NCBI GenBank assembly: GCA_964034945.1
Contig: OZ035961.1
Span: 27,257,684-27,321,683 of the forward strand
Reading direction: 5' to 3'
Origin: Chrysopilus asiliformis
Taxonomy: Eukaryota; Arthropoda; Insecta; Diptera; Rhagionidae
DNA: 64,000 nt
Below the pieces are notes generated by a model that was not told where the DNA came from, did not search any database, and worked only from the letters and a program-made list of their open reading frames with translations. The number at the start of each line of letters is the position of its first letter. Position 1 is the first letter of the stretch. Below are positions 45,099 through 59,989 of the stretch, piece after piece. The position numbers and the translations under genes are program-made.

Positions 45099-47373
45099 CT
45101 TAAAAGTTAGATTTACGAAAAATATCGCGTTATAAGAACCGCGTTTTGCGAATTACAGTCAGTCCGATGAGAAATACAAGTAAGATTAACTTTTGGGCTC
45201 ATCGCTGACGGTTTAATATTGATCCCATACTAGAAATTTTAAACGTCTTGACAGTAATCGAAAAGTACTAAATAAAACAAGGCTGTGTGGCACCTGCGGC
45301 GAAACCCGTGTCTTAGACCCAACAATTTTTTTTTGAAAAAAGTGATTTTTCGTATCATTTTTTGTGAATACAGTCAGAATTGCACCTCATGCATGATTTT
45401 TAGGATGAAATATATCATATTCGAAAATTTTATGGTTTGCAATTGAATTTTAAACTTTTTTTTAAAATGTAATAACACAGTCCTATAAAAATTAATAATT
45501 ACATTAAACCAAATTTGCTCAATTCCTTACAATGACTTCACATTTCGCGGAAAAATCTAATTTGAAAGAATTCAAGAACAAAAAATTATTTATTTTGACT
45601 CCGTTAGGAATATCGAAAAATGTCAAAAACTGTATGTTAACAAAACTCTCAAAAAATACATATAATTCTGATTCGCAACAGTTTTCCATTCAATCTAAAA
45701 ACATTCAATCCACTTACAAAATAATTTGATGCCACTTTAAAATAAATTAAAAGATTCATAATTAAATTCATAATTTTTATTTATATCCAAGTATATGGAA
45801 GCTAAAAATAGAAAAAAGTAAAATTATCAGCTATTTAGGTATTTTAAATACAAAACAGTTGAAATAAAAAAAAGTCTATAGATATTAAGGTCATTATAAA
45901 AAAAAAATTAAAATTAATAATAAGAATCAAACTCAACGAACAAATTATTAAAAATAACAAAAATTAATGATTTTATTTCTTGAAGAAAAACAATTTTTTT
46001 TTCTGATATATATTATATTTCTAGAACACTGGTTTTCTGTTATTGTTTTGTTTCTGATTTTTCCATTTTGCAGGCGTATTTGAGAATAAAAATTTGATAA
46101 AAATCGATTGTTTTCCCTTGAAATGCAAGTTGAAGGAAATTATCATTTCGCAAAGTATAAAATAGAAATATTAAACTAGAATTTTCATATCAATTAATAT
46201 ATTATACTGCTCAGTACGTTATTTTTTTCTTGTAATATTATTATAATCCTTTAATATTATTTTGTTGGGTTTCTTTTTGTATATGTAAATATGTGTATAT
46301 ATAATCATTTAATTTTTATAATTTAATTCTAGTGTTTACTTTTTTTTTATTTTTTTCAAATTTTTACTTAATTACTAGTACGTATATGAGTATAGCTTTT
46401 TAGCTCAACGTTACTGTTTTTTTTTTAATTATTATTTTTCTTTTAATAATTATTTCCAATATTTTTTTTTTTTTTGCTTGTATATTAATTGCATTTTGGT
46501 GGCGATTCCTTAATCACTCTGCACTGTGTGTTCATTAATGAAAAAAATTCACTCCTTATTGAGTGAAGTAGGATTTTTTTTGATTCACTGGTTATTTGTT
46601 CACCACCTTTCGCATTGACTAATTTCATTTGTTATTTCAATTACAATTGAATTACAATTCATTTTCATCCTCAGTTTAAGTATTTTAGGTATAAGTATCT
46701 TTTCTTTTGAATTAAAAATTTTAAATATTAATATATTCGAAGTTATTATTTGTATAATATTTATATGTAATTCTTTTAAATTAATTAGTAATGATACATA
46801 CAATACGAAAAAAGAGCGTTTCACAGAAAATGAAAAATCTCTCTCTTATTTTTTTTCTTTTCTTTAATGCTATTTTGTTTTTTTGTTTTCTTCATTATTT
46901 ATATTTATATATAAGAAAAATTCAGTTCGATTAATACGATTTTAATTTAAATTACAACTGGGAAGGAAAAGGATGTTGGATATCTTAAATTTAACTAAAT
47001 AAAATTATTTCTTTGTCCGAAAATCATCATATATAAAAAAAATTAAACATAATTATAATCAAAAGGACTTAACAAAACATGGCAATATCCGTATTTACAT
47101 TGTAAAAAAATTCGTCAAAAATTTTCCTGTATAAATTATATAATAAAATGAAAAATTTTTAAAAAAAACTTCATACACAGTCTACAATTTAAAAAAAAAG
47201 TTCGAATTTAAAATAATAATTCTCTTAGACAAGAGTTGACAGACAAAGATTTCGATCATAAAAAACAATTATTTTAATAAACATATATTAATAATAAAAA
47301 AAAATCATGTTTTACAAAATAAAAAAAAAAGATTTTTTTAAAAAGAGATAAGAAAAAAACTTAACAAAGTGAT
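45099..47373 (-). other. AT-rich DNA, probable abd-A 3' UTR
   Basis: Directly follows the abd-A stop codon on the minus strand. It is extremely A/T-rich with long homopolymer runs and contains no supported ORF. The 3' end of the transcript cannot be fixed from the sequence. Confidence 0.4.
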
Positions 47374-47634
47374 TTATGTGTTCACTTTACTAACCGCCTT
47401 TAATATGTCATGATTGCTTTTGTCCAGTGCACCCATCATTCCTAAATTGCTACCGACTCCTACACCCATTCCTAGGCCCAATTTAAGATCATTCTGTACA
47501 ACCGAGTGATGTAAATGTCCAGTATTTTGTGATGATACAATTGAATGATCTTGTGGCTTATTTGTATTATGTTGGGCGGATTTCATTGATTCTTGGGCTT
47601 TCATCTTCTCCTGCTCTTCACGATCACGGCGGGC
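47374..47634 (-). CDS. abd-A: abd-A terminal coding exon
   Basis: Encodes the last 86 residues of the Hox transcription factor Abdominal-A, which specifies abdominal segment identity by binding DNA in the nucleus. The exon follows an acceptor (TATAATTATAG) at 47635-47636 and starts ARRDREEQEKMKAQE, continuing the UbdA-type helix that begins in the homeobox exon. Then come a short polar stretch (much shorter than the glutamine-rich run of Drosophila), a GHLHHSV motif, a LKLGLGMGVGVGSNLGMM segment and the family-typical end ALDKSNHDILKAVSKVNT, with TAA at 47376-47374. The phase is 0 and joins the upstream exon exactly. Confidence 0.95.
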   Translation of the reverse strand, partial: ARRDREEQEKMKAQESMKSAQHNTNKPQDHSIVSSQNTGHLHHSVVQNDLKLGLGMGVGVGSNLGMMGALDKSNHDILKAVSKVNT

Positions 47635-48104
47635 CTATAATTATAGAAAATTTGAAAAATTTAATGATTTTTTTTCTCAGAAATTGCATATATTTATTCA
47701 ATTGTAAGTAAATTTATTCGAACTATATTTATTGCATCACCGTTTTGCTAAATAATCAGAGAAAGTATTTAGAAAACAAGAGATTCGTTAGAAACCGTTT
47801 ATAAATTTCCACTTTTTTAGCCCCCCCCCCCCTGAGTTACTACGGGCGAAACTCGATAATAAAAAGTATTTAAAAGGCTAGAAAAAGTCCCCACCCAAAA
47901 ATCGAGTTGAAAAACGATGGCGTTTTTTCAAAATGCGAATACAACAAAAAATTAATTAATTTTTTTACATAATTTGCTATAACAATTGATTAGCGTTTGC
48001 TATAAAATATTGTTTATGGCCAGTTGCCAAAATGGTCTATAAGCCTTTTCATCGGAGCAAAAGCCCTATGATTTGGGTGCCCTAGGTCCCATCTTTGGAA
48101 AAAT

Positions 48105-48400
48105 TCGTGAAGATCCTGCAAGGATAACAAGAATATCCTTTTTTTAATGTTTTCTCAGAAAAATTGGCAATTGGGGGTTTGTCAGATCCGATCGTGAATA
48201 TGATTTGGAATTTCAAAGTTCAAAACAGAAGGTCCCACAAGGATAACAAATATATTCCTTCTTTCCTTTTTTCTCGACAAAATTAGCAGAGGAGAGTTTC
48301 GGATCGGGGATTTCGAACCTCAGGAAAGGTCCTGTAAAGGTAACGGTAATGTACTTCTACCCCAGAAAAATCAGCAAAAGAAGGAATTTTAAGTCGAGCA
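48105..48400. repeat. Diverged ~105-bp tandem repeat
   Basis: About three units, each with an AAGATCCTGCAAGGATAACA-like start and a TTTTCTCAGAAAAATTGGCA-like middle. Confidence 0.6.
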
Positions 48401-48479
48401 TGGCTTGGTCTTCTAGGTACTATAGTTGTTAAATCAATAATTCAAAATCCATGCACAATTGTAGGTGCAAAAGCAGAGA

Positions 48480-49364
48480 TAAACATAAGAAAAGCTACAA
48501 TTGCCCTGGGCCAATCGTCAAATACTGCATAAGATGACAGACAAAATGTTTATTTAAAAAAATCCATTTGTATAGGAGAGGGGGAAACAAGTGATCCGAT
48601 TGGATTTTGATGTATGAAACGGTTATATAAAATCATATTCTAAAAAGATTTTACCTTTATAAATTTTTCAATACGAGTCACCGTTTTCGAGAAAATTGCA
48701 AAAAAACTGTTTCATTTGTATCGGGAAGGGGGAAAGAAGTGCTTCAATTTTGCCCGTTCAAGAACTTAGTCTGGCCATTTACGAAAAACGCAACTATACA
48801 AAATTTCAAGTCTCTAGCTCAATACTTTCGAAAGTTATGGTGTTCACAGACAGACTGACAGATGGACAGACAGACAGAGGGACGCACTTGCAGAAATCAA
48901 AATCTTTTATCATCCCTAAAGGTGCCGCTCCACATGAGAGTAAATACGCGAGTAACTCTCAAATACTCTCGAGAGTTACTCGCAGGAGGTTGTCCATTTG
49001 AGAGTTAATTTCGGCGATTTTTCTATCGCTACTAGCGAAATCGAGCTTCTAGCTTCTAGCGTTCTCGAGAGCTACTAGCGAAATTCAAACGCTGTTCGTA
49101 TCTGGCGAGCTACTCTTCGAGAGTTCAGTGGAGGCATGTCGACTAGAGAGTAGAATCACTTTTGACAGCTCGGAGAAACTAGCTCGCGAGTTTTTGCGAG
49201 TTTCCGCGAGTGACTCTCAGAGACGTGTCCATTTGCGAGTAGCTGCTATCGAGAGGCTCTCACCGGCATTTACTCTCACGTGGAGCGGCACCTTACCACC
49301 CTGGTGTAGTTCATTTTTGTGTCCGATGATTGGTTCGATGCGTTACAAACGGTATACTAAATCT
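48480..49364 (+). repeat. R-B repeat, copy in abd-A intron
   Basis: Runs from AAGAAAAGCTACAATTGCCC to TTACAAACGGTATACTAAAT. It carries the AGGTGCCGCTCC element but not the 2.5-kb AACC/GGTT element. Confidence 0.75.
48920..49293. mobile_element. TIR element AGGTGCCGCTCCAC, second copy
   Basis: Matches 25354-25728 over its full length in opposite orientation with only scattered differences. It is inserted at the identical position of the host repeat. Confidence 0.85.
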
Positions 49365-49365
49365 A

Positions 49366-50410
49366 TACGGAAAAAAATCCGCATAGTAATCGTTCCTATA
49401 AAATGGTGGAAAGCGATTATAGGAGTCATTGCACCATTTTGTAGGAAAGGCTTCCATAAATATTGGAACTAGTCCTAGTTTTGGTGGAATCATTACTATG
49501 TAAATAGGGGTGAGAGAAGAATGCCCACATTCCAACAGAAGTAGCACTCGTTGCTAGTTTGCATTGGAGACGTTGTTAATCTGAGGTGGAAACATTACTA
49601 TATTATGGAATGGAATCATTCCCACTGTTTTTAGAAATGACTCCAATATTATGTAGGGCTCAGTCCTACAAAAAAAATGGAATGAATCCTAAGTTTTGGT
49701 GGACTCATTCCTATGCAAATAGGATTCAGCGAATATGATAATTCAAGTCGATTTTTTTCTTCGATTATAATTCACACGTGGTTTGCGCTATATATAGCTT
49801 GGACCTGCCTAGTGCCACACTCTGACACTTGTGTCGGAAAATTTTTTTAATTACAGGGCATTTTTTTGATCGAGCTATTTGATATCTCGAATATTTTCAA
49901 GTCCCGGACTTCTCTATCTCGGATATTCGATAACTCGAATTTTTGTTTGTCCCCTTTAGATTGGACAGGATCCAATAAAAAAAAGTCTCCAGTCCTATAC
50001 AGATAGGACTTGGTGCTATAATTATAGGAACGTGTCTTATTTCAAATTAGAATGTCGCCAATATATATAGGAGAGAATCCAATAATCAATGGAGACATTA
50101 CAACGTTTTATAGGATTGAGTCCTTTACAAAAGGGAATGTCGCCATATTTTTGTCGTAACCAGTCTAACATATATAGTAATCTCTCCCATGTAACACGTT
50201 GGAGTCTTTGCCATAGTTTTGGGAATGGTTACACAAAAAAAAAAGAATACGACCACTTTTTTGTTGGAATGTGTCCTAAAAAATGTGGGAGCTGTTACAC
50301 CTTTTTTATAGGAATGATTCCCATATTTGGCCACTATGCCGTTTTTTCCCATCTATGGTGGACTGGAGCATGCGATTTTGGTGGAATGGTTCCTATATGT
50401 TTTTTCCGTG
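49366..50410. mobile_element. TA-flanked element with GGAAT..ATTCC repeats
   Basis: TA at 49364-49365 and 50411-50412. Ends TACGGAAAAAAATCC and, inwards from the right, CACGGAAAAAACATA. The interior is an array of degenerate blocks such as GGAATCATT.., TCCTATAnATAGGA and ATGTCGCC spaced about 35-60 bp. It sits in the abd-A intron directly after R-B. Confidence 0.75.
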
Positions 50411-50577
50411 TAATATACTTTTATATTATATATCGTATATGTAAAGTATAAAAATATACGCCCGAAGAAGGTATGAAATAGATTTTCATCCCGCAGCATA
50501 CGAAAAATAATATAATTGAAAGCAACCCCCAACTGATGGAGAATTGGTCTGAATATTTAGTGATTGCGTTTGATAAA

Positions 50578-50690
50578 CTATAACACTAATTTGAAAAATT
50601 CGGGGAAAAAGTTTAATTTCCGGGATGCCGGGACAACATGCCTAAATCCGGGACATATGGCCACTCTATGTTAGGGCAACCATAAGTATT
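50578..50690. repeat. TAACACTAA..CGGGACAACATGCC repeat, copy 1
   Basis: Matches 54440-54572: TAACACTAA, AATTTCGGG, CGGGACAACATGCCTAAAT, then a GGCAACC/GTCACCC end. An old short DNA element. Confidence 0.6.
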
Positions 50691-50867
50691 TCAAAAAACT
50701 AGAGCTGAACCAGCCAAACCACTGGCATATTTGGAGCCAGGGACCTCAAATTATCCCCCCAGAAAAAAAAACCACAAAAAAAATTTATGTGAAAATATAT
50801 GTCGGACTTGAAAAACGGGCTCCAGTTAAAGATCCTTATAGAAAAATCTTAACGATTGGAAAATCTA

Positions 50868-52720
<1,853 letters not shown>

Positions 52721-52926
52721 GTTCGAAAGGAAAGTCCATCGACCAAAAATAATACAACTTTTTACCGAATAAGTATTTTTGAATGCGTTTTTTTTTGGTT
52801 CAAAGGATAACATTTTATTTCTTTAAAATCGGGCCGTCTCACGTTTTCAAAAATATTTATAGGGTAAAAATAAATACTTATTGGGTAAGTTATATTATTT
52901 TTGGCTGATGGATTTCCCTTTCGAAC
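52721..52926. mobile_element. 206-bp foldback MITE
   Basis: Arms of about 60 bp: GTTCGAAAGGAAAGTCCATC and its near complement ending CCCTTTCGAAC, continuing through AAAAATAATA.. and AATAAGTATT. Confidence 0.75.
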
Positions 52927-53286
52927 CACTGGGCGTCATCATATTAGCGCCGCCATGTTAAATTTCCCAGCAAATGTAGGTTCACAGGATTCACTTCAAT
53001 TTGAATCCCCCACACATATTTGAACAAATATCCAGCACAATTTCCCAAACCACGGGAAAATTCTTGGAAGATTTGAGGAAACCCTTTTTTTCTAGTCACA
53101 GATGTAATTGAATTTTTTATAATTAGATGTCGTTTCTTAGTTATAGGGAAATACCGATATTTTTTTTAAAATCAGTAGCTTGCGAATGTTTGGTCGTCGG
53201 TATATATACAATAACAAATTTCTTGGAAACTACAAATTGTTCGGGAAATTTATGAAAATTCAGGGAAAATTTGTATTTCCCCTTAA

Positions 53287-53774
53287 CACTCTAACTGCCA
53301 CGTCAGTCAAAAAGACCTGACATCTAACTGAGCACAACGGCCACAATGAAAATTATTAACACTAAACATACCTCTTTTGGCCGCTTATGGGCTTTTGCTT
53401 TAAAAAAGCGCATATAATCTTATCGTTTTTGCGCACTTGACTTCATGACCTTTTCTATTTATTATATATACACTTAATATTCTATTATTATTTTTTATTT
53501 ATATTTTGTTTACTTTGAGTAATACTTGTCATATACCGTTATCTACCACAGCCGGTCATTTGACCGCCCATGGTAGAAATAGGCATGTATTAAGTGCTGG
53601 TATGTTTAGTGTTAAAGTGTTCGCTGCAACCGCAACGATTTTTTGTAGTTGCACACATTTTATGGTAATAAAACAACATTTAGGTATAGTTTTGTTTCAA
53701 TTTTTATTTCTCTTAGTGCATCCTGACAACTAAATATACGAAAAAGGCTTAAAACTGTCGTGGCAGTTAGAGTG
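53287..53774. mobile_element. TTAA-flanked TIR element, outer
   Basis: TTAA at 53283-53286 and 53775-53778; ends CACTCTAACTGCCACG and CGTGGCAGTTAGAGTG, a perfect 16-bp TIR. No transposase. It contains another TTAA element. Confidence 0.85.
53360..53611. mobile_element. TTAA-flanked TIR element, inner
   Basis: TTAA at 53356-53359 and 53612-53615; perfect TIR CACTAAACATACC / GGTATGTTTAGTG. It lies wholly inside the outer element and is therefore younger. An internal CCGGTCATTTGACCG palindrome is present. Confidence 0.85.
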
Positions 53775-53778
53775 TTAA

Positions 53779-55692
53779 TGTGAGCTAATTACGAGAAATT
53801 TATTTTCCTAGTTGATTGTCGAAGGAATAAAAATGATGTCTCTAATGGTATTGAAACTAAAAAACGAAAAATTATCCATGGGTGTTGACTGGAAAAGAAT
53901 TAACCGATTTTTTCAAAAATTATTGTAGTTTTGTCAAAAATGCATAAAATCTTTGTTTAAAACCGCAAGAGGCGCCATCTTTGGGTCTCCGGATGAGTAA
54001 TAGATTATAAATTTGACATCTCACAAAAAAAAATAATTAATAAAATTGGTGGTTACGAAAAAGTGATTTTTATAAAATGGGCGAGATGTAGGAAGATCAC
54101 TGAAACGAAAAATGGAATACTGTCAATACAATCAATTTTATGTGGAAAATAAAACTTGATTCGGACGGAAACCAGGGGCATTTTTGTAAAAAATCAAGCG
54201 GTAAACAATCCAAAACGAACATTTTCGCGCTATTCACGTTCCATAACCAATTGCAGCGGAAATTGTATAAATACAAAGAAAAAGAAATGGGCCGCAGTCC
54301 AAATCTCTTGAAATACCTGCGAACTTTGTGGAAATTCGTTTCAAAATGCGCCGCAAGCGAAAGAAACTGTAAATTACAATAACTCTCAGCCGAAGGAAAG
54401 TGTGTTTTAAATTTTTAGCAATCGGTTTTTAGTATTTAATAATATAACACTAAATGGAAAATTTCGGGACAACAGTTTAGTTTTCGGGACGCCGCCGGTA
54501 CAACATGCCTAAATTCGGAAATGCCTCAGTCATTTCGAAACGTATGGTCAGGTCACCCTACTAAATAAGCAAATTGTGAGAAAAAATCTCCCCTCAAATC
54601 CGAATTTCAATAACATCCAAAAATAATAAAAAACAAAATATTGAGTATATGTTACAATTTTAAAGATTTATTGATCCATTTTCCTTCAAATATTTGAGGG
54701 TGTGTAAACAATAAAATTAATAAGCTTATCAATCACTTTAAGTATAGATGAAATTTATGATATTTGTTGTTATCGAGCCTGAAAAAGTGTCTCATCACTG
54801 AAAAAGTGTCTCATCACTCTATTCAAGGTCATTAACTATTATTATTAATAAATTTTTAGTTAAGAAAAATATTTTACGAAAATTCCACTTAATCAAAAAA
54901 CCGAAATACTTTCAACAGTCTTTCTTAATTCCATATCAAACAAATCAACACTTTTTTCCTTCTTTTTTGATTGCTATAAATTAAGAAAAACCACAAAATT
55001 TAATTACGGCCATTATAAATCTAGCCATGAATTAATTTTTTCTTCGTCTGAAATTAATTTTAGCCACTTCGCATTGAGGGAGCCAGACACCGATTTTAGG
55101 CAGTTACAGACGAAGAAACAATGTGGACCAGAATCAGCCCAAAATAGACGATAAAAATCCAGTCAGAAATGTTCACACAAATACTAATGCCACAGAGGTA
55201 AACATAATATGACAACATGGCCCCTACATAATCATGTTGCTTGGCAACCAGTTTTTTCTTCAATATTACATTACAGCATCATTTCAGTATCTGCAGCAGC
55301 ACGCACCCACTTTATATCCCAGGTATTTTGTGTTTTGGCTTGGTTTGTTACCTTATTCTCAGCTCCTTTTGGTCAACAGGTAGTGCTTTATTTTTAGCAA
55401 AATTATGTATGGAGAGACAAAAGGGCTTTTGTTATTTTCGACATATGTGAGAATTCAGGATATTGGACGGCAATAGTTCAATGGCGCAAGCTCCTCCCTT
55501 CTTTAATGGTGGAAGATATCGTTTAATGGCCGACATTAAAGACTTATTCGCTTGATTCAATTAGAAATGGTAGTGAAATATTATCGATTCGGATAAATAG
55601 TATGTATCTTATATCAAATTAAATGAATAATAAAGGGATGTTTAGAAAATATTGCATCTCTGGAATATTAAGGTAAATATATAGGTATTTAA
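53779..55692. other. No gene seen; repeat copy at 54.44-54.57 kb
   Basis: Contains the second copy of the TAACACTAA..ACAACATGCC repeat (54440-54572) and a duplicated TGAAAAAGTGTCTCATCAC unit at about 54780-54817. A 55.08-55.5-kb stretch is less AT-rich and unique. Confidence 0.4.
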
Positions 55693-55819
55693 GGCCCGTT
55701 TGCTGAAACAAGTCATAGCGTCTTATGTTCAACTTAAATTATTTAAGACTCAGAATTTCTGTGGTTTAAGTAGGCTAAGCACAACTTAAATTGTTATGAC
55801 TTGTTTCAGCAAACGGGCC
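55693..55819. mobile_element. 127-bp PIF/Harbinger (Tourist-like) MITE
   Basis: TAA at 55690-55692 and 55820-55822. Perfect 25-bp TIR beginning GGCCCGTTTGCTGAAACAAG. TAA duplication and GGCCCGTTTG ends fit the PIF/Harbinger superfamily. Confidence 0.9.
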
Positions 55820-56049
55820 TAAGTCATGTTTTTAAGATGTTTCAGCACCATTTTCGGCAGTATTGCTATCTCGTTTTTTTTTTTTTTTTTTTGGAAACTA
55901 AAGTTTTTGTTTTAAACTCAACATAATAATCTATTGTAATTTTGAACCAAAAATAAAGTATTTGCTGTATTTTGAAGTCAATTCTAAAAGTTTCACTAAA
56001 AATCTTCCTCAAGAAGAAATTTTGTATTTTGCCAACCAAAAATAGTGCC

Positions 56050-56480
56050 ATTTGCGACTCAAGTTACAATGTGGTCGCAAACTAGCGACGGCAAATCAGT
56101 TTATGTAGCGGTTGCCTTGTGACTGGTCACAAAAAAAACTAGTTGAAAGTCGGTTCCTTTGTAATACAGGTCCCAAAAAATCTATTACTTTCTGAACGGT
56201 CACAAAAAACCGTCAAAAATCTGTAACGGTTAACTTTGTGGGAAGAAAACGGTTACAAATTGGTTACTTTGTGACCGATCACAAAAAACCTTTACAATCA
56301 CTTGATCTGCCCCCACCACATTGTCCCAAAGAGTTTCTGCGGAATTTGTAGCACAACAGTAACTTATAATAAGAAATAAAAAAACTGGGCTAAAACAGTG
56401 GCATAAATATTGCAGCAATTTTACTTTGACGACGCAGACACCAATTTGTAACCCAATATACTTAGTTTGCGACCTAAGTT
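56050..56480. repeat. Relative of the 12.4-12.9-kb repeat
   Basis: Shares TTTGCGACTCAAGTTACAA ends and GTCACAAA/GGTTACAAATTGGTTAC motifs with the 12.4-12.9-kb block, without the expanded 11-bp array. Borders approximate. Confidence 0.5.
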
Positions 56481-59126
56481 CTACGACCCCCTAACCGTTT
56501 TGTAGTCTTGAGGCATGTATAGAACCCAATTACAAAAAGAAGGTGTTATTTCTATTTTCATAAAAAAGAAATTCGTTAAAAAAATACCACCTACAATGTT
56601 ATGTTATTAACCTTTGGATTTACTCTAAAAAGTTTTAAAGGTTTTAAGTGTTTTTTTTTTAAGTTTTTAGATTTTTATTCTGCAGAGTAATTTTTTTAAT
56701 GAAAATAAGAGAAAGAAGTATGTTGCAAGCGATCTTTCACTAAATTGCACTACAGGCAAAAATCTCTTCCTAAAATGCGCCGCAGGCGAAAAGACTCTTT
56801 CATCATACTTTATTTTAAAAAAAATTTGATTGAAAAAGTTAAATTCTAGCAATTTTCTCCCAAAATCAGCAAAAGAAATTCTATCATATGATTTGATTTA
56901 ATTATAAAAATATGTTTCCTTGTAACAGATTTATGGTTTTATTAAAAATAAAACAAATTCAATGGAAAAACAAATCATTAAATGTTTGTGGTTAAAATAG
57001 CATAATGTCAATACTCCAGATGTGTAACTTTCAGTGCTATGCTAGCCATCTGACGACAGTTAAATGTTTGCGGTTCTTAGTAAATTATCTTGAATCTCTA
57101 TGATTGTTTCATTGATACATCGGATGTTACCTCGACTTAAAGACGACTAGTCATAATCAACGCCACATTCCCACACCTCCCCGCTATCGGTTAAACTGTT
57201 CTAAGATGACGATTTGATGTTAAGTAGCTGTTTGTAAACACACTTTCAAATGAAATACTACACAGATGATAATAATAATAAACGTTAATATGCAGTAAAA
57301 ATCATCATAATGTACTATAAAAACCATAAAAACAATTCTAAATTTAAATATAAACAGATTTACACAAACTTACAAACACTCTCAGATACATATGAATAAA
57401 AATGATTTAAAAAAGAGATACAACACAACACTTGTATCTTGCACCGCAACGTTTTTTTTTTATATCAAAAGATTTTGTTTCGTGTTATATATTTTTTAAA
57501 TATTGTGTAGATGACCCACGTCCAGTTTGTCAAGATTTACATGACGTATACAAATACACACAGGCAAACATCTAAGACGAATCTCTCTACGACTTCTGAA
57601 TGGATGGCATAGCTTTGATCTTCTTTTTTATAGACACATTTTCTACTATAAAAAGAGAGTTTGTAACACTCTCAAATTTTTAATAAATTAATTTCGTCGC
57701 CGGGTTTTATTTCAGTGTTTTTTTTTCTTTTTTAAATTTTCGACTTGATTAAAATTTAAATTTGTTCACCGGATTCAAAGCTGTTTAAACGTTTGGATGT
57801 GTATCTTGTCTCGCATACTTTGAACACGAGATGGTATCTAAAATTAGATGTCTCGAGAAAGATTTGTAAAATGACAACCGCAGAAATGTACATTTTTCCA
57901 CTCTATGCAGATTTTAATTTAATTGGGAATTTGTTTGACCGACTGAGTTTTGTTAATTTTGTATGAAAGTTGAATTTTTCTATACCAACGTTTTTACTAA
58001 AAGACGGATTTATTGGGTTCCTTAAGTCCCAGTCACTTAAGAATTTTCTTGTATGCGTACAAAAATAGGGTAAACGGCACCCACAAGAAAAATTACCGTT
58101 CTCCAAACTAAAAACTACTATGAATATCGCTATTCAATTTTCAAGTATGGTAACAAAGTTTTTTTCTTTCTTTCAAGTCTGTTTTTGGTTAATTTATTGG
58201 TAGATTTAAAGTACTTGTGAACATTTTCAATTTTGAATCGGAATCGGAATTTAAAAGAACCATTCATAATGTGCCTAGATGTTAACTGAATGGAAAATAA
58301 GTAAAATTTAAAATGATGATCAGTGAACAGGAACCATTTGTGTAGTGTTGTTAAAATTTTCAAAATAACATGAAGTTGAAGAGTTATGATGACAGATAAA
58401 TTGTCAGAAGAAGAAAAAAAACAGTTTTATTTTGGTATCTAAGATAAATGTGGATATGTTAAGCATAAAACGTGGCAATATGTGATTTTTTTATGTTATA
58501 ACGAAATGTTACAACGATTTATTATTAATAACATGGACAGGAAACGACCTTTCTAATCGAATGAAATGCAAATATTATTAAAATTTTCGAAATTAATCTT
58601 TAAACAAATATTACATTGACTTAATACCCCAGATGATGTGATTTTAATAGAATATTTTATAGAAATTGTATATCTAGTATTTAAAACTCTGGTTGCACTA
58701 TAATGTATGGGAAAGCAATATCCATGCTCGTAAATATTGATCATCGAAAAAATTTCGAAAAAAGATTTTGAATTATCGTACAAAAGAAATTAGCTTAGAA
58801 AATTTTAAATATAGATAAAAGCTTGTGGATATAGATATATTTTCAGAGAAAACCACAAAAAAAATTTTTCAATATTCCAAAAAACTTATTGTTGGCCACG
58901 TTTTATATTACCGTAGAAATTACGTCGCAGGGTCACAGATTTCTCGCATGTCGGAAATTTTAGAGGTAAATGTTGAGATTATGGCTAAATCCTGTCGATC
59001 TAGTTCAATTTAAAGAGTAATGAGGGGAGTATTCAATGTTTAGATGGGTTGTATACCTGGTTGTATGAATGAACTCTTGCGCTTTACTCCTGAATTAGAG
59101 AGATATCAAGAAATATAAAAAAAGCT
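56481..59126. other. AT-rich stretch, no gene seen
   Basis: Only shadow ORFs. Would be abd-A upstream intron or flank. Confidence 0.45.
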
Positions 59127-59450
59127 GTCCAGCGTAGTCCAAGTGGTAAAGTACTTGGCTCGGATTCCGGAGGTCGGTGGTTCAATTCCCGACTTTGGCA
59201 CGCTGTGTCAAGTCCACTCAACTAGCTTTACGAAATGAGTAGTGATAGTTGCCGCTTGGTGCTAACGACATCATCGGTCTAGATTGCTATCACGGCCTCT
59301 GCTGACGATGGGTTGCAACGTAAAAACCTTACAGATGTTGTAATTCATCTATGGTTCGCAATCCATGTAAAACTGTAGGTGCGAAGCCGGGAAAAAAATG
59401 TTATGAAACCTCAATTGAGGAGGTCCAGGCTCTTCGAGAGCTGTAACACT
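59127..59450 (+). repeat. tRNA-derived SINE, copy 2
   Basis: Full-length partner of 31230-31560 with identical A and B boxes and the same order of body motifs, ending AGGCTCTTCGAGAGCTGTAA. Confidence 0.85.
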
Positions 59451-59989
59451 CAAAAAAATTTTTTCTTGAAAAAATTCAGCTCGCAGATTTGCTGGGAAAG
59501 CTCTTAAATGAAATTATCGATTTTCCCAAAATCACTTGTTTCAAAAAATTGTGTTTCGCGAACGATTTGTCTTTACATCATAATACAATAAAACTTTGCT
59601 CCTTAGATGTCAAAATTAACGAGTTTTTATCTGTCTTTAAATGAGGCGTTAAAAGCTAGAGTGGACCAAGCCACATAATCGAGTTTTTGAAGCTTTTCCA
59701 CTTTTGTACTATTATTGACTGTAAATTTTTGGAAAAAAAATTTCTGTGGACTTTATTACTCAATGTTGAAATGTTCTTTTGTGCATCCAAACATTTTTAT
59801 CTTAAAACTCACTCGCAATAGTGATTCAAACACAAAAAAATTCACGATTTCGACATGTGGGTTGGTCCAATCTAGCTTTTAACGCTTCAAATAATCTTAC
59901 ACCGCGAACTATTAGTCGTATATACCCAATCTTTATATCAAAATGTAATAATATTATCTTAACAGTCAAAAACAAATCAGATGTGAAGA
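59451..59989. other. No gene seen
   Basis: AT-rich, no supported feature. Confidence 0.35.

Noticed and set aside
38312..47373. Possible iab-4/iab-8 microRNA target sites in the abd-A 3' UTR
   Set aside because: No exact complement of the expected seed was found on the minus strand near the gene, and UTR limits are unknown.
48696..49472. ORFs of 101 and 114 aa inside the abd-A intron, and similar ones at 25.2-25.9 kb
   Set aside because: They recur wherever R-B and its nested TIR element occur and cross element borders, so they are not host exons.
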